The position numbers were made by a program, and so were the translations under genes. From Halomonas halodenitrificans DSM 735 (GTDB lineage Bacteria > Pseudomonadota > Gammaproteobacteria > Pseudomonadales > Halomonadaceae), in NCBI RefSeq assembly GCF_000620045.1, contig NZ_JHVH01000018.1, positions 29,720-93,719 on the forward strand: 64,000 bases of DNA, in the 5' to 3' direction. The notes below the pieces were generated by a model. That model had not been told where the DNA came from. It did no database searches and saw only the letters and a program-made list of their open reading frames with translations. This document shows, one piece after another, positions 1-11,700 of this stretch (position 1 is its first letter; each line of letters opens with the position of its first letter).

Positions 1-31
1 GGGGGTTATGCCGCGAAGCGGCAAACGTAAG

Positions 32-84
32 GCTTACAGCTTATAGCTTATAGCTTATAGCTTATAGCTTATAGCTTACAGCTT
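32..84. repeat. GCTTAYA heptamer tandem array upstream of cysD
   Basis: About seven and a half perfect head-to-tail copies of the 7-base unit GCTTAYA end 22 bases before the cysD start codon. The outer copies read GCTTACA and the inner five GCTTATA. The same unit recurs in inverted orientation on both sides of the small gene at 1086-1445. The array leaves room only for a ribosome-binding site (AAGGAC near 92) before cysD. A unit length of seven means copy-number change would alter promoter or leader spacing. No function is assigned. Confidence 0.9.
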
Positions 85-106
85 CTTAACCAAGGACTAG
101 GAACCA

Positions 107-1009
107 ATGACGACATTGACGCACCTCGAAAAGCTCGAGGCCGAGAGTATCCAGATCATGCGCGAGGTGGTCGCCGAGACGGAGAATCCGGTGATGCTCT
201 ACTCGGTGGGCAAGGACAGCGCGGTGATGCTGCACCTGGCGCGCAAGGCCTTTGCGCCGGGGCCGCCCCCGTTCCCGCTGCTGCACGTGGATACGCGCTG
301 GAAGTTCCGTGCCATGTACGACTTCCGTGACCAGATGGCCAAGGAAGTGGGCATGGACCTGCTGGTGCATATCAACCCTGAGGGCATCGAGAAGGATATC
401 AATCCCTTCACTCACGGGTCGGCCATCCATACCGATGTGATGAAGACCGAGGGCCTGAAGCAGGCGCTGGATCACTACGGTTTCGATGCCGCCTTCGGCG
501 GTGCCCGCCGCGACGAGGAGAAGTCCCGCGCCAAGGAGCGTGTGTTCTCCTTCCGCACCGCCCAGCACCGCTGGGATCCGAAGAATCAGCGTCCCGAGCT
601 GTGGCAGCTGTATAACACTCGCAAGCACAAGGGTGAGTCGATCCGCGTCTTCCCGCTCTCCAACTGGACCGAGCTGGATATCTGGCAGTACATCTACCTG
701 CAGAGCATCCCGATCGTGCCGCTGTATTACTCCGCCGAGCGTCCGGTGGTCGAGCGCGACGGCGCCCTGATCATGGTCGACGATGAGCGCATGCCGCTGG
801 AGCCCGGCGAGGTGCCGATGATGCGCAACGTGCGCTTCCGCACCCTGGGCTGCTATCCGCTGACCGGCGCCATCGAATCCGACGCCGACACCCTGCCCGA
901 TATCATCCAGGAAATGCTGCTGACCAAGACCTCCGAGCGCCAGGGCCGGGTCATCGACCACGACAGCGCCGCGTCGATGGAGAAGAAGAAGCAGGAAGGA
1001 TACTTCTAG
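107..1009 (+). CDS. cysD: Sulfate adenylyltransferase subunit 2
   Basis: Catalytic small subunit of ATP sulfurylase, which with the GTPase subunit CysN makes adenosine 5'-phosphosulfate (APS) from sulfate and ATP in the cytoplasm. The 300-residue length matches the family (about 302). The N-terminal PP-loop SVGKDSAVM (residues about 33-41) is the ATP-pyrophosphatase signature, and the internal [15 protein letters not shown] stretch and the C-terminal [11 protein letters not shown] are typical CysD blocks. The ATG at 107 has AAGGAC about 10 bases upstream. The usual cysD-cysNC pair is here split by an inserted small gene (1086-1445), so co-transcription with cysNC at 1504 is likely but spans about 490 bases. 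Confidence 0.97.
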   Translation: MTTLTHLEKLEAESIQIMREVVAETENPVMLYSVGKDSAVMLHLARKAFAPGPPPFPLLHVDTRWKFRAMYDFRDQMAKEVGMDLLVHINPEGIEKDINPFTHGSAIHTDVMKTEGLKQALDHYGFDAAFGGARRDEEKSRAKERVFSFRTAQHRWDPKNQRPELWQLYNTRKHKGESIRVFPLSNWTELDIWQYIYLQSIPIVPLYYSAERPVVERDGALIMVDDERMPLEPGEVPMMRNVRFRTLGCYPLTGAIESDADTLPDIIQEMLLTKTSERQGRVIDHDSAASMEKKKQEGYF

Positions 1010-1028
1010 GCGCGGAGCGCCTAGAAGA

Positions 1029-1056
1029 GCCGTAAGCCCTACGCTGTAAGCTGTAC
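1029..1056. repeat. Left inverted flank of the S23-gene insertion
   Basis: The sequence here is made of reverse-complement copies of the GCTTACR unit (it reads GTAAGC, CTGTAAGC, CTGTAC). It is a partial inverted match to the segment at 1461-1490, which carries GCTTAC and GCGTACAGC. The two segments bracket the four-helix-bundle gene between cysD and cysNC, giving the insertion recognisable ends. Whether these ends are terminal repeats of a mobile unit or local expansions is not decided by the sequence alone. Confidence 0.7.
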
Positions 1057-1085
1057 GATCTCTTCGGCTTGCAGAGGTGGTGGCG

Positions 1086-1445
1086 ATGAATTTCGAGAAG
1101 CTGCGGGTATGGAAACGGTCGGCCAGGCTATCGGCTGAACTCTACAAGGCGATGCGGGATCTGCGCGATTTCGGATTCCGGGATCAAATTACACGATCCG
1201 GCTTGTCCATACCCAGCAACATTGCCGAAGGAATGACGCGCTATACCACCAGGGACAAACGGCATTTTCTGGTTATTGCGAGAGGTTCATGCTCCGAGCT
1301 GCGCACGCAGATCTATATCGGCATGGATATCGACTACATAGATGCCCAGCAGGGACGACGCTGGCTGCAGGAGACGCGAGACATATCCTCGATGCTCCAT
1401 GGCCTCATCACCTCGCTGGACAACGAAGATTCTGCTGTGAGCTAA
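1086..1445 (+). CDS. Four-helix-bundle protein, S23/IVS-ORF family
   Basis: Small 119-residue protein with the hallmarks of the S23 ribosomal intervening-sequence ORF family: N-terminal [14 protein letters not shown], then [19 protein letters not shown] in the middle. The fold is an antiparallel four-helix bundle; family members occur in 23S rRNA insertions and as stand-alone genes, and their biochemical role is not settled. The ATG at 1086 is preferred over the upstream GTG at 1077 because homologues begin at the NFEKL block, and AGAGG lies about 9 bases upstream. It interrupts the cysD-cysNC pair and is flanked by GCTTACR repeats in opposite orientations, which suggests arrival as a unit. 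Confidence 0.85.
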   Translation: MNFEKLRVWKRSARLSAELYKAMRDLRDFGFRDQITRSGLSIPSNIAEGMTRYTTRDKRHFLVIARGSCSELRTQIYIGMDIDYIDAQQGRRWLQETRDISSMLHGLITSLDNEDSAVS

Positions 1446-1460
1446 GAGGCTGTTTTTTAC

Positions 1461-1490
1461 TTACAGCTTACGGCTTACAGCGTACAGCTT
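1461..1490. repeat. Right flank of the S23-gene insertion
   Basis: Direct-orientation GCTTACR units (TTACAGCTTACGGCTTACAG and GCGTACAGCTT) lie just upstream of cysNC. They match the unit of the array at 32-84 and, inverted, the segment at 1029-1056. The cysNC ATG follows 14 bases later. Confidence 0.75.
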
Positions 1491-1503
1491 AGAAGGGTTT
1501 GGC

Positions 1504-3408
1504 ATGGCTCACTCATCCGACATGATCGCCGGCGACATCGAGGGTTACTTGAAGTCGCATGAACACAAGGGGCTGCTGCGGTTTATCACCTGCGGTAGCG
1601 TCGATGACGGCAAGAGTACGCTGATCGGGCGGCTGCTGTTCGAGTCCAAGCTGCTGTTCGAAGACCAGTTGGCCGCCATCGAGGCGGATTCCAAGAAGTG
1701 GGGCACCCAGGGCGGGGAGATGGACTTCGCGCTACTGGTCGATGGCCTGGCCGCGGAGCGCGAGCAGGGCATCACCATCGATGTGGCCTATCGCTTCTTC
1801 TCCACCGACAAGCGCAAGTTTATCGTCGCCGATACCCCGGGGCACGAGCAGTACACCCGTAACATGGTCACCGGTGCCTCCACGGCCGATGCCGCCATCC
1901 TGATGGTGGATGCGCGCCAGGGCATCCTGCCCCAGACTCGCCGCCACAGCTTCCTGATGTCGCTGATCGGCATGCGCCATATCGTGGTGGCCATCAACAA
2001 GATGGACCTGGTCGACTACTCCAAGGAGCGCTTCGACGCGATCGTCGCCGAGTACCGCGAGTTCGCCGAGCAGCTGGGCATCGAGGAGATCACCTTTATC
2101 CCGATGTCGGCGCTGAAGGGCGATAACGTCATCGAGCCCAGCCCGCAGATGCCCTGGTATCACGGCACCACCCTGATGGGCTATCTGGAGACCGTGGAAC
2201 TGGATGAGGAACGCCTTCAGAACCAGCCGTTCCGCATGCCGGTGCAGTGGGTCAACCGCCCGGACCTGGACTTCCGTGGCTTCAGCGGCATGATCGCCGG
2301 CGGTCGCATCAAGCCGGGCGACGAGATCCGCGTGCAGCCCTCCGGACAGGCCAGCCGCATCAAGCGCATCTACACCTTCGACGGTGACCTGGACCAGGCG
2401 ATCGCCGGCCAGTCGGTGACCCTGCTGCTGGAAGACGAGATCGATATCTCCCGCGGTGACGTGATCTCCGGCGTGGAACAGCCCGCCGAGATCGCCGATC
2501 AGTTCGAGACCAGCCTGGTGTGGATGCACGATGAGCCGCTGCTGCCAGGGCGCCCCTATCTGATGAAGATCGGCACCCAGGCGGTATCGGCCACGGTCAC
2601 CGACATCAAGTATCAGGTCAACGTGAACACCCTGGAGCATACCGCCGCCAAGCAGCTCGACCTGAATGGCATCGGCATCTGCACCCTGAGCCTGAACAAG
2701 GCGGTGGCGTTCGATGCCTACCAGGGCAACGCCGATACCGGTGGCTACATCCTGATCGACCGGATGACCAACAACACCGTCGCTGCCGGCATGCTGAACT
2801 TCGCCCTGCGGCGCAGCCAGAATATCCATATGCAGCACGTGGATATCGATAAGCAGGCACGGGCCCAGAGCAAGGCGCAGCAGCCCGCGGTGCTGTGGTT
2901 CACCGGCCTGTCCGGTGCCGGCAAGTCGACCATCGCCAACCTGGTGGAGAAGAAGCTCTATGCCGCCGGCCAGCACACCTATCTGCTGGATGGCGACAAC
3001 GTGCGCCACGGCCTCAACCGCGACCTGGGCTTCACCGATGCCGACCGCGTCGAGAACATCCGCCGCGTGGGCGAAGTCGCCCGGCTGATGACCGACGCCG
3101 GCCTGATCGTGCTGACGGCCTTTATCTCGCCGTTCCGCAGCGAGCGTCGCCTCGCCCGTGATCTGGTGGAAGACGGCGAGTTTATCGAAATCTTCGTCGA
3201 TACCCCGCTGAACGTCGCCGAGGACCGTGACCCCAAAGGGCTCTACAAGAAGGCACGCCGTGGTGAGCTAAAGAACTTCACCGGCATCGACTCCGCCTAC
3301 GAAGCCCCGGAAGCCCCGGACCTGCATCTCAAGACCACCGAGATGAGCAGCGACCAGGCCGCCGACGCCGTCATCGAACTGCTGCGTAAGCGCCAACTGA
3401 TCGTTTAA
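1504..3408 (+). CDS. cysNC: Bifunctional sulfate adenylyltransferase subunit 1 / APS kinase
   Basis: Fusion of the CysN GTPase and CysC. Residues about 1-440 carry the translation-factor-like GTPase motifs [24 protein letters not shown] and NKMD, which drive APS synthesis by CysD. From about residue 460 an APS kinase domain begins with the P-loop GLSGAGKST and contains [10 protein letters not shown] and the FISPFR block; it phosphorylates APS to PAPS. The 634-residue length is as expected for a CysNC fusion. The protein lacks any obvious break. The fused kinase means the operon makes PAPS, usable for cysteine synthesis or for sulfotransferases. cysQ follows after a repeat array, so the three genes plausibly form one unit. 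Confidence 0.97.
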   Translation: MAHSSDMIAGDIEGYLKSHEHKGLLRFITCGSVDDGKSTLIGRLLFESKLLFEDQLAAIEADSKKWGTQGGEMDFALLVDGLAAEREQGITIDVAYRFFSTDKRKFIVADTPGHEQYTRNMVTGASTADAAILMVDARQGILPQTRRHSFLMSLIGMRHIVVAINKMDLVDYSKERFDAIVAEYREFAEQLGIEEITFIPMSALKGDNVIEPSPQMPWYHGTTLMGYLETVELDEERLQNQPFRMPVQWVNRPDLDFRGFSGMIAGGRIKPGDEIRVQPSGQASRIKRIYTFDGDLDQAIAGQSVTLLLEDEIDISRGDVISGVEQPAEIADQFETSLVWMHDEPLLPGRPYLMKIGTQAVSATVTDIKYQVNVNTLEHTAAKQLDLNGIGICTLSLNKAVAFDAYQGNADTGGYILIDRMTNNTVAAGMLNFALRRSQNIHMQHVDIDKQARAQSKAQQPAVLWFTGLSGAGKSTIANLVEKKLYAAGQHTYLLDGDNVRHGLNRDLGFTDADRVENIRRVGEVARLMTDAGLIVLTAFISPFRSERRLARDLVEDGEFIEIFVDTPLNVAEDRDPKGLYKKARRGELKNFTGIDSAYEAPEAPDLHLKTTEMSSDQAADAVIELLRKRQLIV

Positions 3409-3429
3409 CGGCGGGGCCACCTGGGGTAG

Positions 3430-3567
3430 CCACCTGGGGTCAGACCCCAAACTGCCGGGGCCACCTGGGGTCAGACCCCAAACTGCCGGGGCCACCTGGG
3501 GTCAGACCCCAAACTGCCGGGGCCACCTGGGGTCAGACCCCAAACTGCCGGGGTCTGACCCCCATAG
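3430..3567. repeat. GGGGTCAGACCCC repeat array A (31-bp tandem unit)
   Basis: Four consecutive 31-base units start at 3430, 3461, 3492 and 3523. Each contains the 13-base palindrome GGGGTCAGACCCC preceded by CCACCT and followed by AAACTGCC. A degenerate tail reads GGGTCTGACCCCC then a decayed copy before cysQ. This is the most regular of seven clusters of the palindrome in the window (others near 4377, 8505, 8657, 23043, 38078 and 63619). Transcribed copies could fold into hairpins between cysNC and cysQ. Confidence 0.95.
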
Positions 3568-3591
3568 TTGACCCCCATAGAGGAGTGCAAA

Positions 3592-4368
<777 letters not shown>

Positions 4369-4376
4369 TACTCTCT

Positions 4377-4457
4377 GCCACCTGGGGTTGCCATCTGGGG
4401 TCTGACCCCAACTGCCGGGGTCTGACCCCATTTGGGTGTGGGGTCTGACCCTATTTG
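4377..4457. repeat. GGGGTCAGACCCC repeat cluster B
   Basis: Three copies of GGGGTCTGACCCC (one decayed to GGGGTCTGACCCT) with CCATCT or AACTGCC spacers sit between the convergent ends of cysQ and the AONS-like gene. The cluster fills the whole intergenic space, where a bidirectional terminator would be expected; the palindromes may serve that role, but no T-tract is present. Confidence 0.9.
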
Positions 4458-5792
4458 TTAGATGGCGGCGGCGAGGGCGTCGAGGGTCCGGTCGATCTGT
4501 TCCCGGGTGTGCTCGCAGCTGAGGAAAAAGCGTAGCCTGGCACTCTTCTCGGGGACGGCGGGGTGGAGGATGGGCTGGACGTTGATGCCGCGCTGGAAGA
4601 GGTCGTGGGAGAGTCGGGCGGCGAGCGGTGAGCTGCCGACGATGATCGGGACCACGGCGGCGCCGATGCTCTGGCCGGTGTCGAGCCCCATCTCGCGGGC
4701 CTGTTCCAGGAAGTAGCGCGAGATGGCATGCAGGGTCTGGACGCGTTCGGGCTCCTGCTGCATCAGCCGCAGGGCGGTCAGCGACGGGGCGGCGACCTGG
4801 GCCGGCATGCCGACGCTATACAGAAACCCGGGGGCCAGGTAGCGCAGGGTCTCCACCAGGGCGGTGCAGCCGGCGATATAACCGCCACAGCCGGCCAGGC
4901 TCTTGCTCATGGTCCCCATCCAGATATCCACGTCCTCGGCGGGCACGCCGAAGTATTCCCGCAGGCCCAGGGCATGGTCGCCCAGCACGCCGAAGGAGTG
5001 GGCCTCGTCGACCATCAGCCAGGCCTGATGGCGGCGCTTGATGTCGATGAAGCGCGGCAGGTCCGGCACGTCGCCGTCCATGCTGTAGAGGCCTTCGATC
5101 ACGACCAGCACGCGTTCGAACTGCCCCCGGTGCCGGGTGAGCAGGGCGTCCAGCGCCGCGGGGTCGTTGTGGGGGAAGGAGATGCGCTTGGCACCGGACA
5201 GCTGGGCCCCCACCAGCAGGCTGTTGTGGATATAGGCATCGTGGATCACCAGGTCACGGGGGCCCAGCAGATAGCCGAGGGTGGAGACGTTGGTGGCGTG
5301 GCCGCTGACGAAGGCTACGGCGTCATCCACCCGGTAGGCTGCGGCGATGGCCCGTTCCAGTTCGCGGTGGATGGGGCGCTCGCCGGAGACCACACGGCTG
5401 GCCGAGACCGAGCTGCCGTAGCGCTCCAGGGCCTCCTGGCCGGCGCGCGTCACCCGTGGGTCGCCGGAGAAGCCCAGATAGTTGTAGCTGGCGAAGTTGA
5501 GGTATTCACGGCCATCGATCAGCGAGGTGGCGCCGGCGTTGCCATCATGCACCTTGAAGAACGGGTCCGTCAGGCCGAGCCGACTGGCCCCTTCGCGCAG
5601 CATGCTGATCTGCTGATAGCCGGGGTGGGCGTCGAAGCGGGTAAAGCGCTCCGGCACGCGGCTGACCATGCCGGCCCCGGGCGTTGAGTCCGCCTGTGTC
5701 GAACGGGCGGAAACCGCGGCATCGCGGGGTCGCTGGCGCTTGCGGGCCTGGGCCAGCAGTTGGTTCTTGAGGCTGGTACGCCGCTGGCTCAT
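4458..5792 (-). CDS. AONS/KBL-family PLP-dependent acyltransferase, RkpG-like
   Basis: Alpha-oxoamine synthase family enzyme of 444 residues. It has an N-terminal extension of about 50 residues, then FASYNYLGFSGDPRV, DEAHSFGVLG (aspartate and histidine for the cofactor) and GTMSKSLAGCGGYIAG with the PLP-binding lysine. Family members condense an acyl thioester with an amino acid. Here it is the last gene of the capsule operon; its ATG overlaps the PKS stop (ATGA) behind GAGGAGG, so the two are translationally coupled. The gene order matches rhizobial RkpG, proposed to act on the acyl product of RkpA. Inference: it off-loads the chain made by the upstream PKS ACP, possibly onto an amino acid. 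It is unlikely to be biotin BioF, since no bio genes are nearby. Confidence 0.85.
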   Translation of the reverse strand: MSQRRTSLKNQLLAQARKRQRPRDAAVSARSTQADSTPGAGMVSRVPERFTRFDAHPGYQQISMLREGASRLGLTDPFFKVHDGNAGATSLIDGREYLNFASYNYLGFSGDPRVTRAGQEALERYGSSVSASRVVSGERPIHRELERAIAAAYRVDDAVAFVSGHATNVSTLGYLLGPRDLVIHDAYIHNSLLVGAQLSGAKRISFPHNDPAALDALLTRHRGQFERVLVVIEGLYSMDGDVPDLPRFIDIKRRHQAWLMVDEAHSFGVLGDHALGLREYFGVPAEDVDIWMGTMSKSLAGCGGYIAGCTALVETLRYLAPGFLYSVGMPAQVAAPSLTALRLMQQEPERVQTLHAISRYFLEQAREMGLDTGQSIGAAVVPIIVGSSPLAARLSHDLFQRGINVQPILHPAVPEKSARLRFFLSCEHTREQIDRTLDALAAAI

Positions 5793-8700
5793 GGCTCGCC
5801 CTCCTCGGATTGCTCGCTCGTCTGGCCAAGCGCCTCGGCACCATGCTGGCGGGTCAGCGTCGTCAGCGGGTCGCCTTCAGCCGGCTCCTCCTCGTCACCG
5901 CCATGCTGTAGTTTCCGTATCAGCACAGCGGCGAGCTTGTCGATGGTCGAGGCCTCGCCAAGCACCATCACCGGCACATTGATGCCGAGGCGTGCCTCGA
6001 TGGCGGTCATCAGCTCGACGCCCATCAGGGAGTCGAAGCCCATCTCGTAGACCGAGCGCTGGGTATCGATCTTCTCCTCGTCGATCAGCAGGATGGCGGC
6101 GAGCTCCGCGCGCAGCAGGTCGGTCACGGCGGCGTAGAGCTCCTCGGGGCTCAGGCTGGCGAACAGCGCCGCCAGGTCCTCGTCGCTCTCGTCGCCGTGA
6201 GCGTCGTCATCGGCCTGGCGGGCGATCTCGCTGAAGCGCGGGCTCTGGGCGGTGGGCAGGAAGCGTGCCAGGGCCGACCAGTCGAGCTCCAGCACCCCCA
6301 GGCTGGGGCCGCCCAGTTGCTCCTTGGGCCCCAGCAGCAGCGGCTCCATGACGCCCAGGGCGTCATCCGAGTGCAGCGCCGAGCCGCCCAGCCGCTCCTG
6401 CAGGGCATCGCGGGTGCGGGTGTTGCGGGCCAGAAAGCCCACGTCCTCGATGGCGCCCCAGCGCAGGCAGGTGGCGGGCAGCCCCCGCTGGCGCCGCGCG
6501 GCGGCCAGTGCCTCCAGCCAGTGGTTGGCGGCCACGTAGCTGGCCTGGCCGGGGTTGCCGAACAGGGTGGTGGCCGAGGAGTACATCACGAAGAAGTCCA
6601 GATCGGCGTCGCGGGTCAGCTCGTCGAGATGGCGAGCGCCGTCGATCTTGGGGGCCAGCACCCGGCGGAGGCGTGTCTCGTCGAGGTTGCGGATCAGGCC
6701 GTCGTCGATCACGGTGGCGGCATGTATCACGCCGCGCAGCGGCGGAAGCGTGGCCTGGCACTCGCCGAGCAGCGCCTCCAGTGCCCGGCGATCGGTGATA
6801 TCGCAGGCCGCGGCCACCACCTCGACGCCCAGGGCCTCGAGCTCGGCCACGCCTGACCGGGCCTCGTCGCTTGCCGCCCCGCTGCGCCCCACCAGGATCA
6901 GATGGCGGGCGCCGCGATCGGCCAGCCAGCGGGCGGTCCTTAGGCCGAAGCCGCCCAGGCCGCCGGTGACCAGATAGCTGGCCTCGGCCGGCAGGCGAAG
7001 GCTCACCCTCGGCTTGTCGCCGGAGGGAGCGGGGATCTGTGCCTGTTCGTGGGTGACCACGACCTTGCCGATCTGGCGGGCCTGCTGCATATAGCGGAAG
7101 GCCTCGACCACCTGCTGGCTGGCGAAGGCGGTATAGGGCAGGGGCGTCAGGGTGGCGTCCTGGAACAGCGCCATCATCTCGCCGAACAGCTGGCCGGTGA
7201 GCTCGGGGAGCTCCTTCATCAGCTGATCGGAGTCGATGCCGAAGTAGCTGAGATTGTTGCGGAAGGGGCGCAGCCCTATAGGGGTATTCGCGTAGAAGTC
7301 GCGCTTGCCCAGCTCCAGGAAGCGCCCGAACGGACCCAGGGCGCGCAGGTTCTGGTTGATCGCCTCGCCGGCCAGGGAGTTGAGCACCACATCGACGCCG
7401 CGGCCGGCGGTGGCCTCGAGGATCTCCTCGCCGAAGGTCAGCGCGCGGGAATCGTAGAAGTGCTCGATGCCGAGCAGACGCAGGAAGTCGCGCTTCTCGT
7501 CGCTGCCCACGCTGGCATGGATCTCGGCCCCCAGCCACTGGGCGACCTGGATGGCGGCGATGCCCACGCCGCCGGCGGCGCCGTGGATCAGGATCTTTTC
7601 GCCCGGTGCCAGTCGCGCCAGATGCTTGAGCGCGTAGTAGACGGTGAAGAAGGTGGTCGGAATGGTCGCCGCCGCGGCGAAGCTTACCCCCTCGGGGATC
7701 GGTGCCACGGCCTGACGGCTGGCGATCAGCCGGTCGCTGAAGCTGGCCGGGCCGAAGCCCACCACCGCATCACCCACCGCCAGGTCCGTTATATCGTCGC
7801 CCACGGCGGCGATGACACCGGAGAACTCCAGGCCCAGGGTGGGGCCGGCGAAGCCGTTCTCGATCGCCTCGTCCGAGAGCAGGCCGAGGGTGTACATGAC
7901 ATCGCGGAAATTGAGGCCGGTGGCCCGGACGTCGACCTCCACCTCCCCGGCGCCCGGCCGGGGCAGCGCCATCGGCGTCCAGCGCAGATGGCGCAGCTGG
8001 CCGGGCAGCTCGAAGCCCAGGGTCATGGTCTGGCGCTCGCCTGGCTCGTTTTCGGGCGCCGGAATCTGAAACGGCTCGACAGCGGGAGCCTGAACCGGCT
8101 CGGCAGCGGGAGCCGGAACGGTACGCAGCCGGGTGGCGAAGCGCTGGCCCTCGGCGTCGAGCACGACTTCGGTCTCGGCGTCGGGGACGGTGAGCTCGTC
8201 GAGCAGCGCCTCGATCACGGCATCATCGAGATCTCCGGCGGGGAGGTCGAGCAGGCGCACCGCATAGCCGGTCGATTCATTGGCCAGGGAGCGGCCGAAG
8301 CCCCAGAGGGCGGCGTCCATGGGGGCGGAATCCCCCTGGCAGGCGTCCGAATTATCTGGGGTGGAGTCCCCCTGCCACATGGGGGCGACGCCGTGGGTGA
8401 TCAGCCAGAGGCTGGCCTGCTCGCCGAGGGGTTCGAGGGTCTGTGCCCACTGCAGGGCCTGCTCGCAGCGCCGCTCGCCTCCGCGTAGATCGACGAGGAT
8501 GGAGCCTTGGGGTCTGACCCCAATGTGCAAGTCGGGGTCAGACCCCAGGTGTGGGGTCTGACCCCATTGGGCGATGTGCACCTGGTGGCCGTGGGCGGTC
8601 AGACCGGCGGCGAGGCGCTCGGCCAGCGGCCGGGAGGTGGCGTCGGCGACCAGCTGAAAGTCGGGGTCTGACCCCAAGGGTTGGGGGTCTGACCCCAAGG

Positions 8701-11700
8701 GTTGGGGGTCTGACTCCAGGTGTGACCCCTGGTGTGGGGTCTGACCCCATTGGGCGTGGATCAGGTAGGCGCCGCGTTCGTCGTCTTCCAGGGGGATGCG
8801 GTCGATATGCCGGGCGCCGAGGGCGTCGAGTTCGGTGGTGACGTCGTCGCTCTCCATGGCCTGGAGCAGGGTGCCGTGGTCCTCGAGGCCGGGGGTGGCC
8901 AGCAGGGTGTCGAGCCAGGCGCTGGGCTGAGTGCCGACCACCAGCAGGTGGGCGCCGGGGGCCAGTCGCCGCGAGGCGGCCTGGAGCAGGCGGCGATTGC
9001 GCTGGCGATGCCCGGGCTCGAGGCTGATCAGCGCCAGCCGTGCCGAGCCGGGCTCGGCGGCGGGGGTGTCGCTTTCCTCTTCCAGGCGTGCGATGTCGAT
9101 CAGCGGGAAGCGTTGCTGCAGCTGCTCGGCCTGGTGCCAGGCCTGCTCGCCGGCGCCGAGGATGGCGTAGTCGCAGCGGTCGGGGTCGAGCAGGTCGCAG
9201 AGCCGTTCTCCCAGCGCCGGTGCGGCGGCACCGGCCTCGAGCAGGCCCAGGCGCTGGCCGGTGGGCAGGGTCTCGAGCACCCGGGGCAGGGCCTGACGCA
9301 GGGCGCCGGCGATGGCCTGCCAGCCGGCGGCGCCGGGCAGCTGCCGGGTCAGGTGGGCCAGGACCTCGGCGGTGAGCCCCAGGTCGTCGGCCGTGGCCCG
9401 GTCCGTGAGCAGCGCGTCCAGGTGCAGGCCGAAGCGTCCCAGGCGCTGTATGGGGGCGAAGTGGTCGGGATAATCGTGTACCAGCAGCTGCCAGATGGCC
9501 TCGGGGGCGACCCGCTCGGCGGCGTCATCGCTCAGGTGCCAGCCGTGTTCGTCCACCGTGAGGCGCCCGGCGGCCTCGAGCTGCGCGAGCAGCTGGTCGA
9601 GCAGGCGCCGGCCGTCGAGGTGGGCACCCGTGAGTTCGCGGTAGCGCGCCGGGGTCAGGGTGGCGCCGCCATTGAGGCGTTGCAGGGTCTCCACGGCGAA
9701 GGCGTCGGCCAGGCTGTCGAGCAGCGGGTCGACCTCGCCGGCGTAGCGCCCCCCGGTCAGGCGCGTAAAGTCGTCGAGCAGGCCCGGCATGGCCGCATAA
9801 AGGGCATTGAGATCGAGGGTCTCGCCGCCGCCCTGGCGCGGTGCCGGCGTGAGTGCCACGTCCAGGTAGCTGAGGCGCTGGTGGTGCTGGCGGCGCAGGC
9901 GAATCGCCTTGAAGCGCGTCTCGCTGAGGACCGCCACGGCCCGTCCGTCGGCGTCGAAGAGTTCGAAGTCGGCGGTGAAGGAATGGGGCGCGCGCTTGAG
10001 CATGCGGGCATGGGCGAGCGCCGGCACCCCGCCATCGGTGAGCAGCTGCAGGCGGCCGACGCGCACCGGCACGAAGGCCATGGCGTCGCCGTGGATGCCC
10101 TGGCGGCGCGCCTCCTGGGCCAGCAGCGGAATGAACAGCTGGAAGGCGCTGTCGAGGATGCCCGGGTGCAGGTTCATGGCCCCCAGGGTGCCTTCAATGG
10201 CGGCGGGGGGCTCGACGGTGCCGAGGATGCTGTCGCCCTCGACCCAGGCTCGGGAGATCGCCTGGAAGGCGGGGCCGTAGTGCAGCCCCAGGTGCTCGGC
10301 CTCGGCCAGGTGCTCGGCCAGGGTGATATCGGGTTCCCGGGCGGGCAGGGCCGGGGCCGAGCGGCGCAGCAAGAAGCCTCGGCTCTGCTCCATGACCCGG
10401 GCCACGGCATTGAGTTGCCATTCGCCGTCGGCCAGGGGCTCCCGGGAGCGAATCTCGAGGCGGCCGTCGTCCCGGGCCAGGTGCAGGCGCAGGCGCCGCC
10501 CGTGCTGGCCGTCGAGCAGCAGCGGCGCGCGTATTTCCAGCTCCTCGATATCCAGGCAATCGGCGTCGCGTCGGTGGCGGGCCGCGGCCAGGGCGAGTTC
10601 GGCGAAGCCGGCCCCGGGGAATACCGCGCCGTCGCCGACCACGTGGTCGGCGAGCCAGGGCAGGCGGCCGGTATCCAGCTGGCTTTCCCAGGTGCCGTCG
10701 TGCTGTGCCAGGCGATAGCCGAGCAGCGGGTGTTCGTAGTCGCGCTCGAGCAGCTTCTGCCCCTGGGCGGTTCCGGTGGCCCAGTAGTGCTCACGCTGCC
10801 AGGGGTAGCGAGGCGGCTTGACGAGGCGGCTGGCGACCGGGAACCAGCGGCGCTCGTCCAGCGGCATGCCGCTGAGCAGTGCCTGGCCGATGGCCCGGTC
10901 CATGCAGGCTTCGGCGGGTTTGTCACGCTCCAGGGTGGCGAGCACCCGGCCGTCACACTCGCGCGCGCCCAGGGCGTCGCTCAGGTAGCGCCGCAGGATG
11001 GGGTGGGCGCCGATCTCGATGAACAGGCGGGTGCCGTCGTCGATCAGTGCCTCGATGGCGGCGTCGAAGCGTACCGGCCGGCGGATATTGTGCCACCAGT
11101 AGGCGGCGTCCAGCTCGGTGCCGGCCAGGCGCTCGCCGGTGACGGTCGATACGAAGGGGAGCGTCTCGGCCTGGGGGGCGATATCCGCCAGCGACGCGAG
11201 TACGCCGGCCTCGATGCCGTTCATGGCCGGGCTATGGAAGGCGTAATCCAGGGGCAGGCGCTTGGCGATGCTGCCGGCCTCCTTCAGGGCCTGCTCGAGG
11301 CGCTCCAGGGCATCGGCATCGCCGGCCAGCGTCACGCCCCGCGCGCTATTGATGCCCGCCAGGTGCACGCCGGGATAATCCCCGGTGGCGAGCCAGTCGC
11401 GGATCTCGGTCTCGCCCAGCGCCACGGCACTCATCTGGCCCTGGCCCCGGGTCTTGCCCTGGTAGTGGCTGCGGAAATAGATGACCCGGACCGCCTCGTC
11501 CAGGCGCAGCGCGCCACAGGCCCAGGCGGCGGCGACCTCGCCCACGCTGTGGCCGGCCACGGCGGCGGGCTCGATGCCGTGATGGCGCAGCAATTGGGTG
11601 AGGCCCACCTGCACGGCAAACAGCGTCGGCTGGGCGATCTCGGTCCTGGCCAGGCGGCTTTCGGCTCCTTCTATGTTTGCTCCTGCTCCGTTTGCCCCCT

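Noticed and set aside
3430..3567. Possible CRISPR array
   Set aside because: The units are 31 bases including the spacer, the spacers are identical, and no cas genes are in the window.
4458..5792. Annotation of the AONS-like gene as biotin synthesis bioF
   Set aside because: It overlaps the PKS gene and no bio genes are near; the N-terminal extension and operon context point to a capsule-lipid role.
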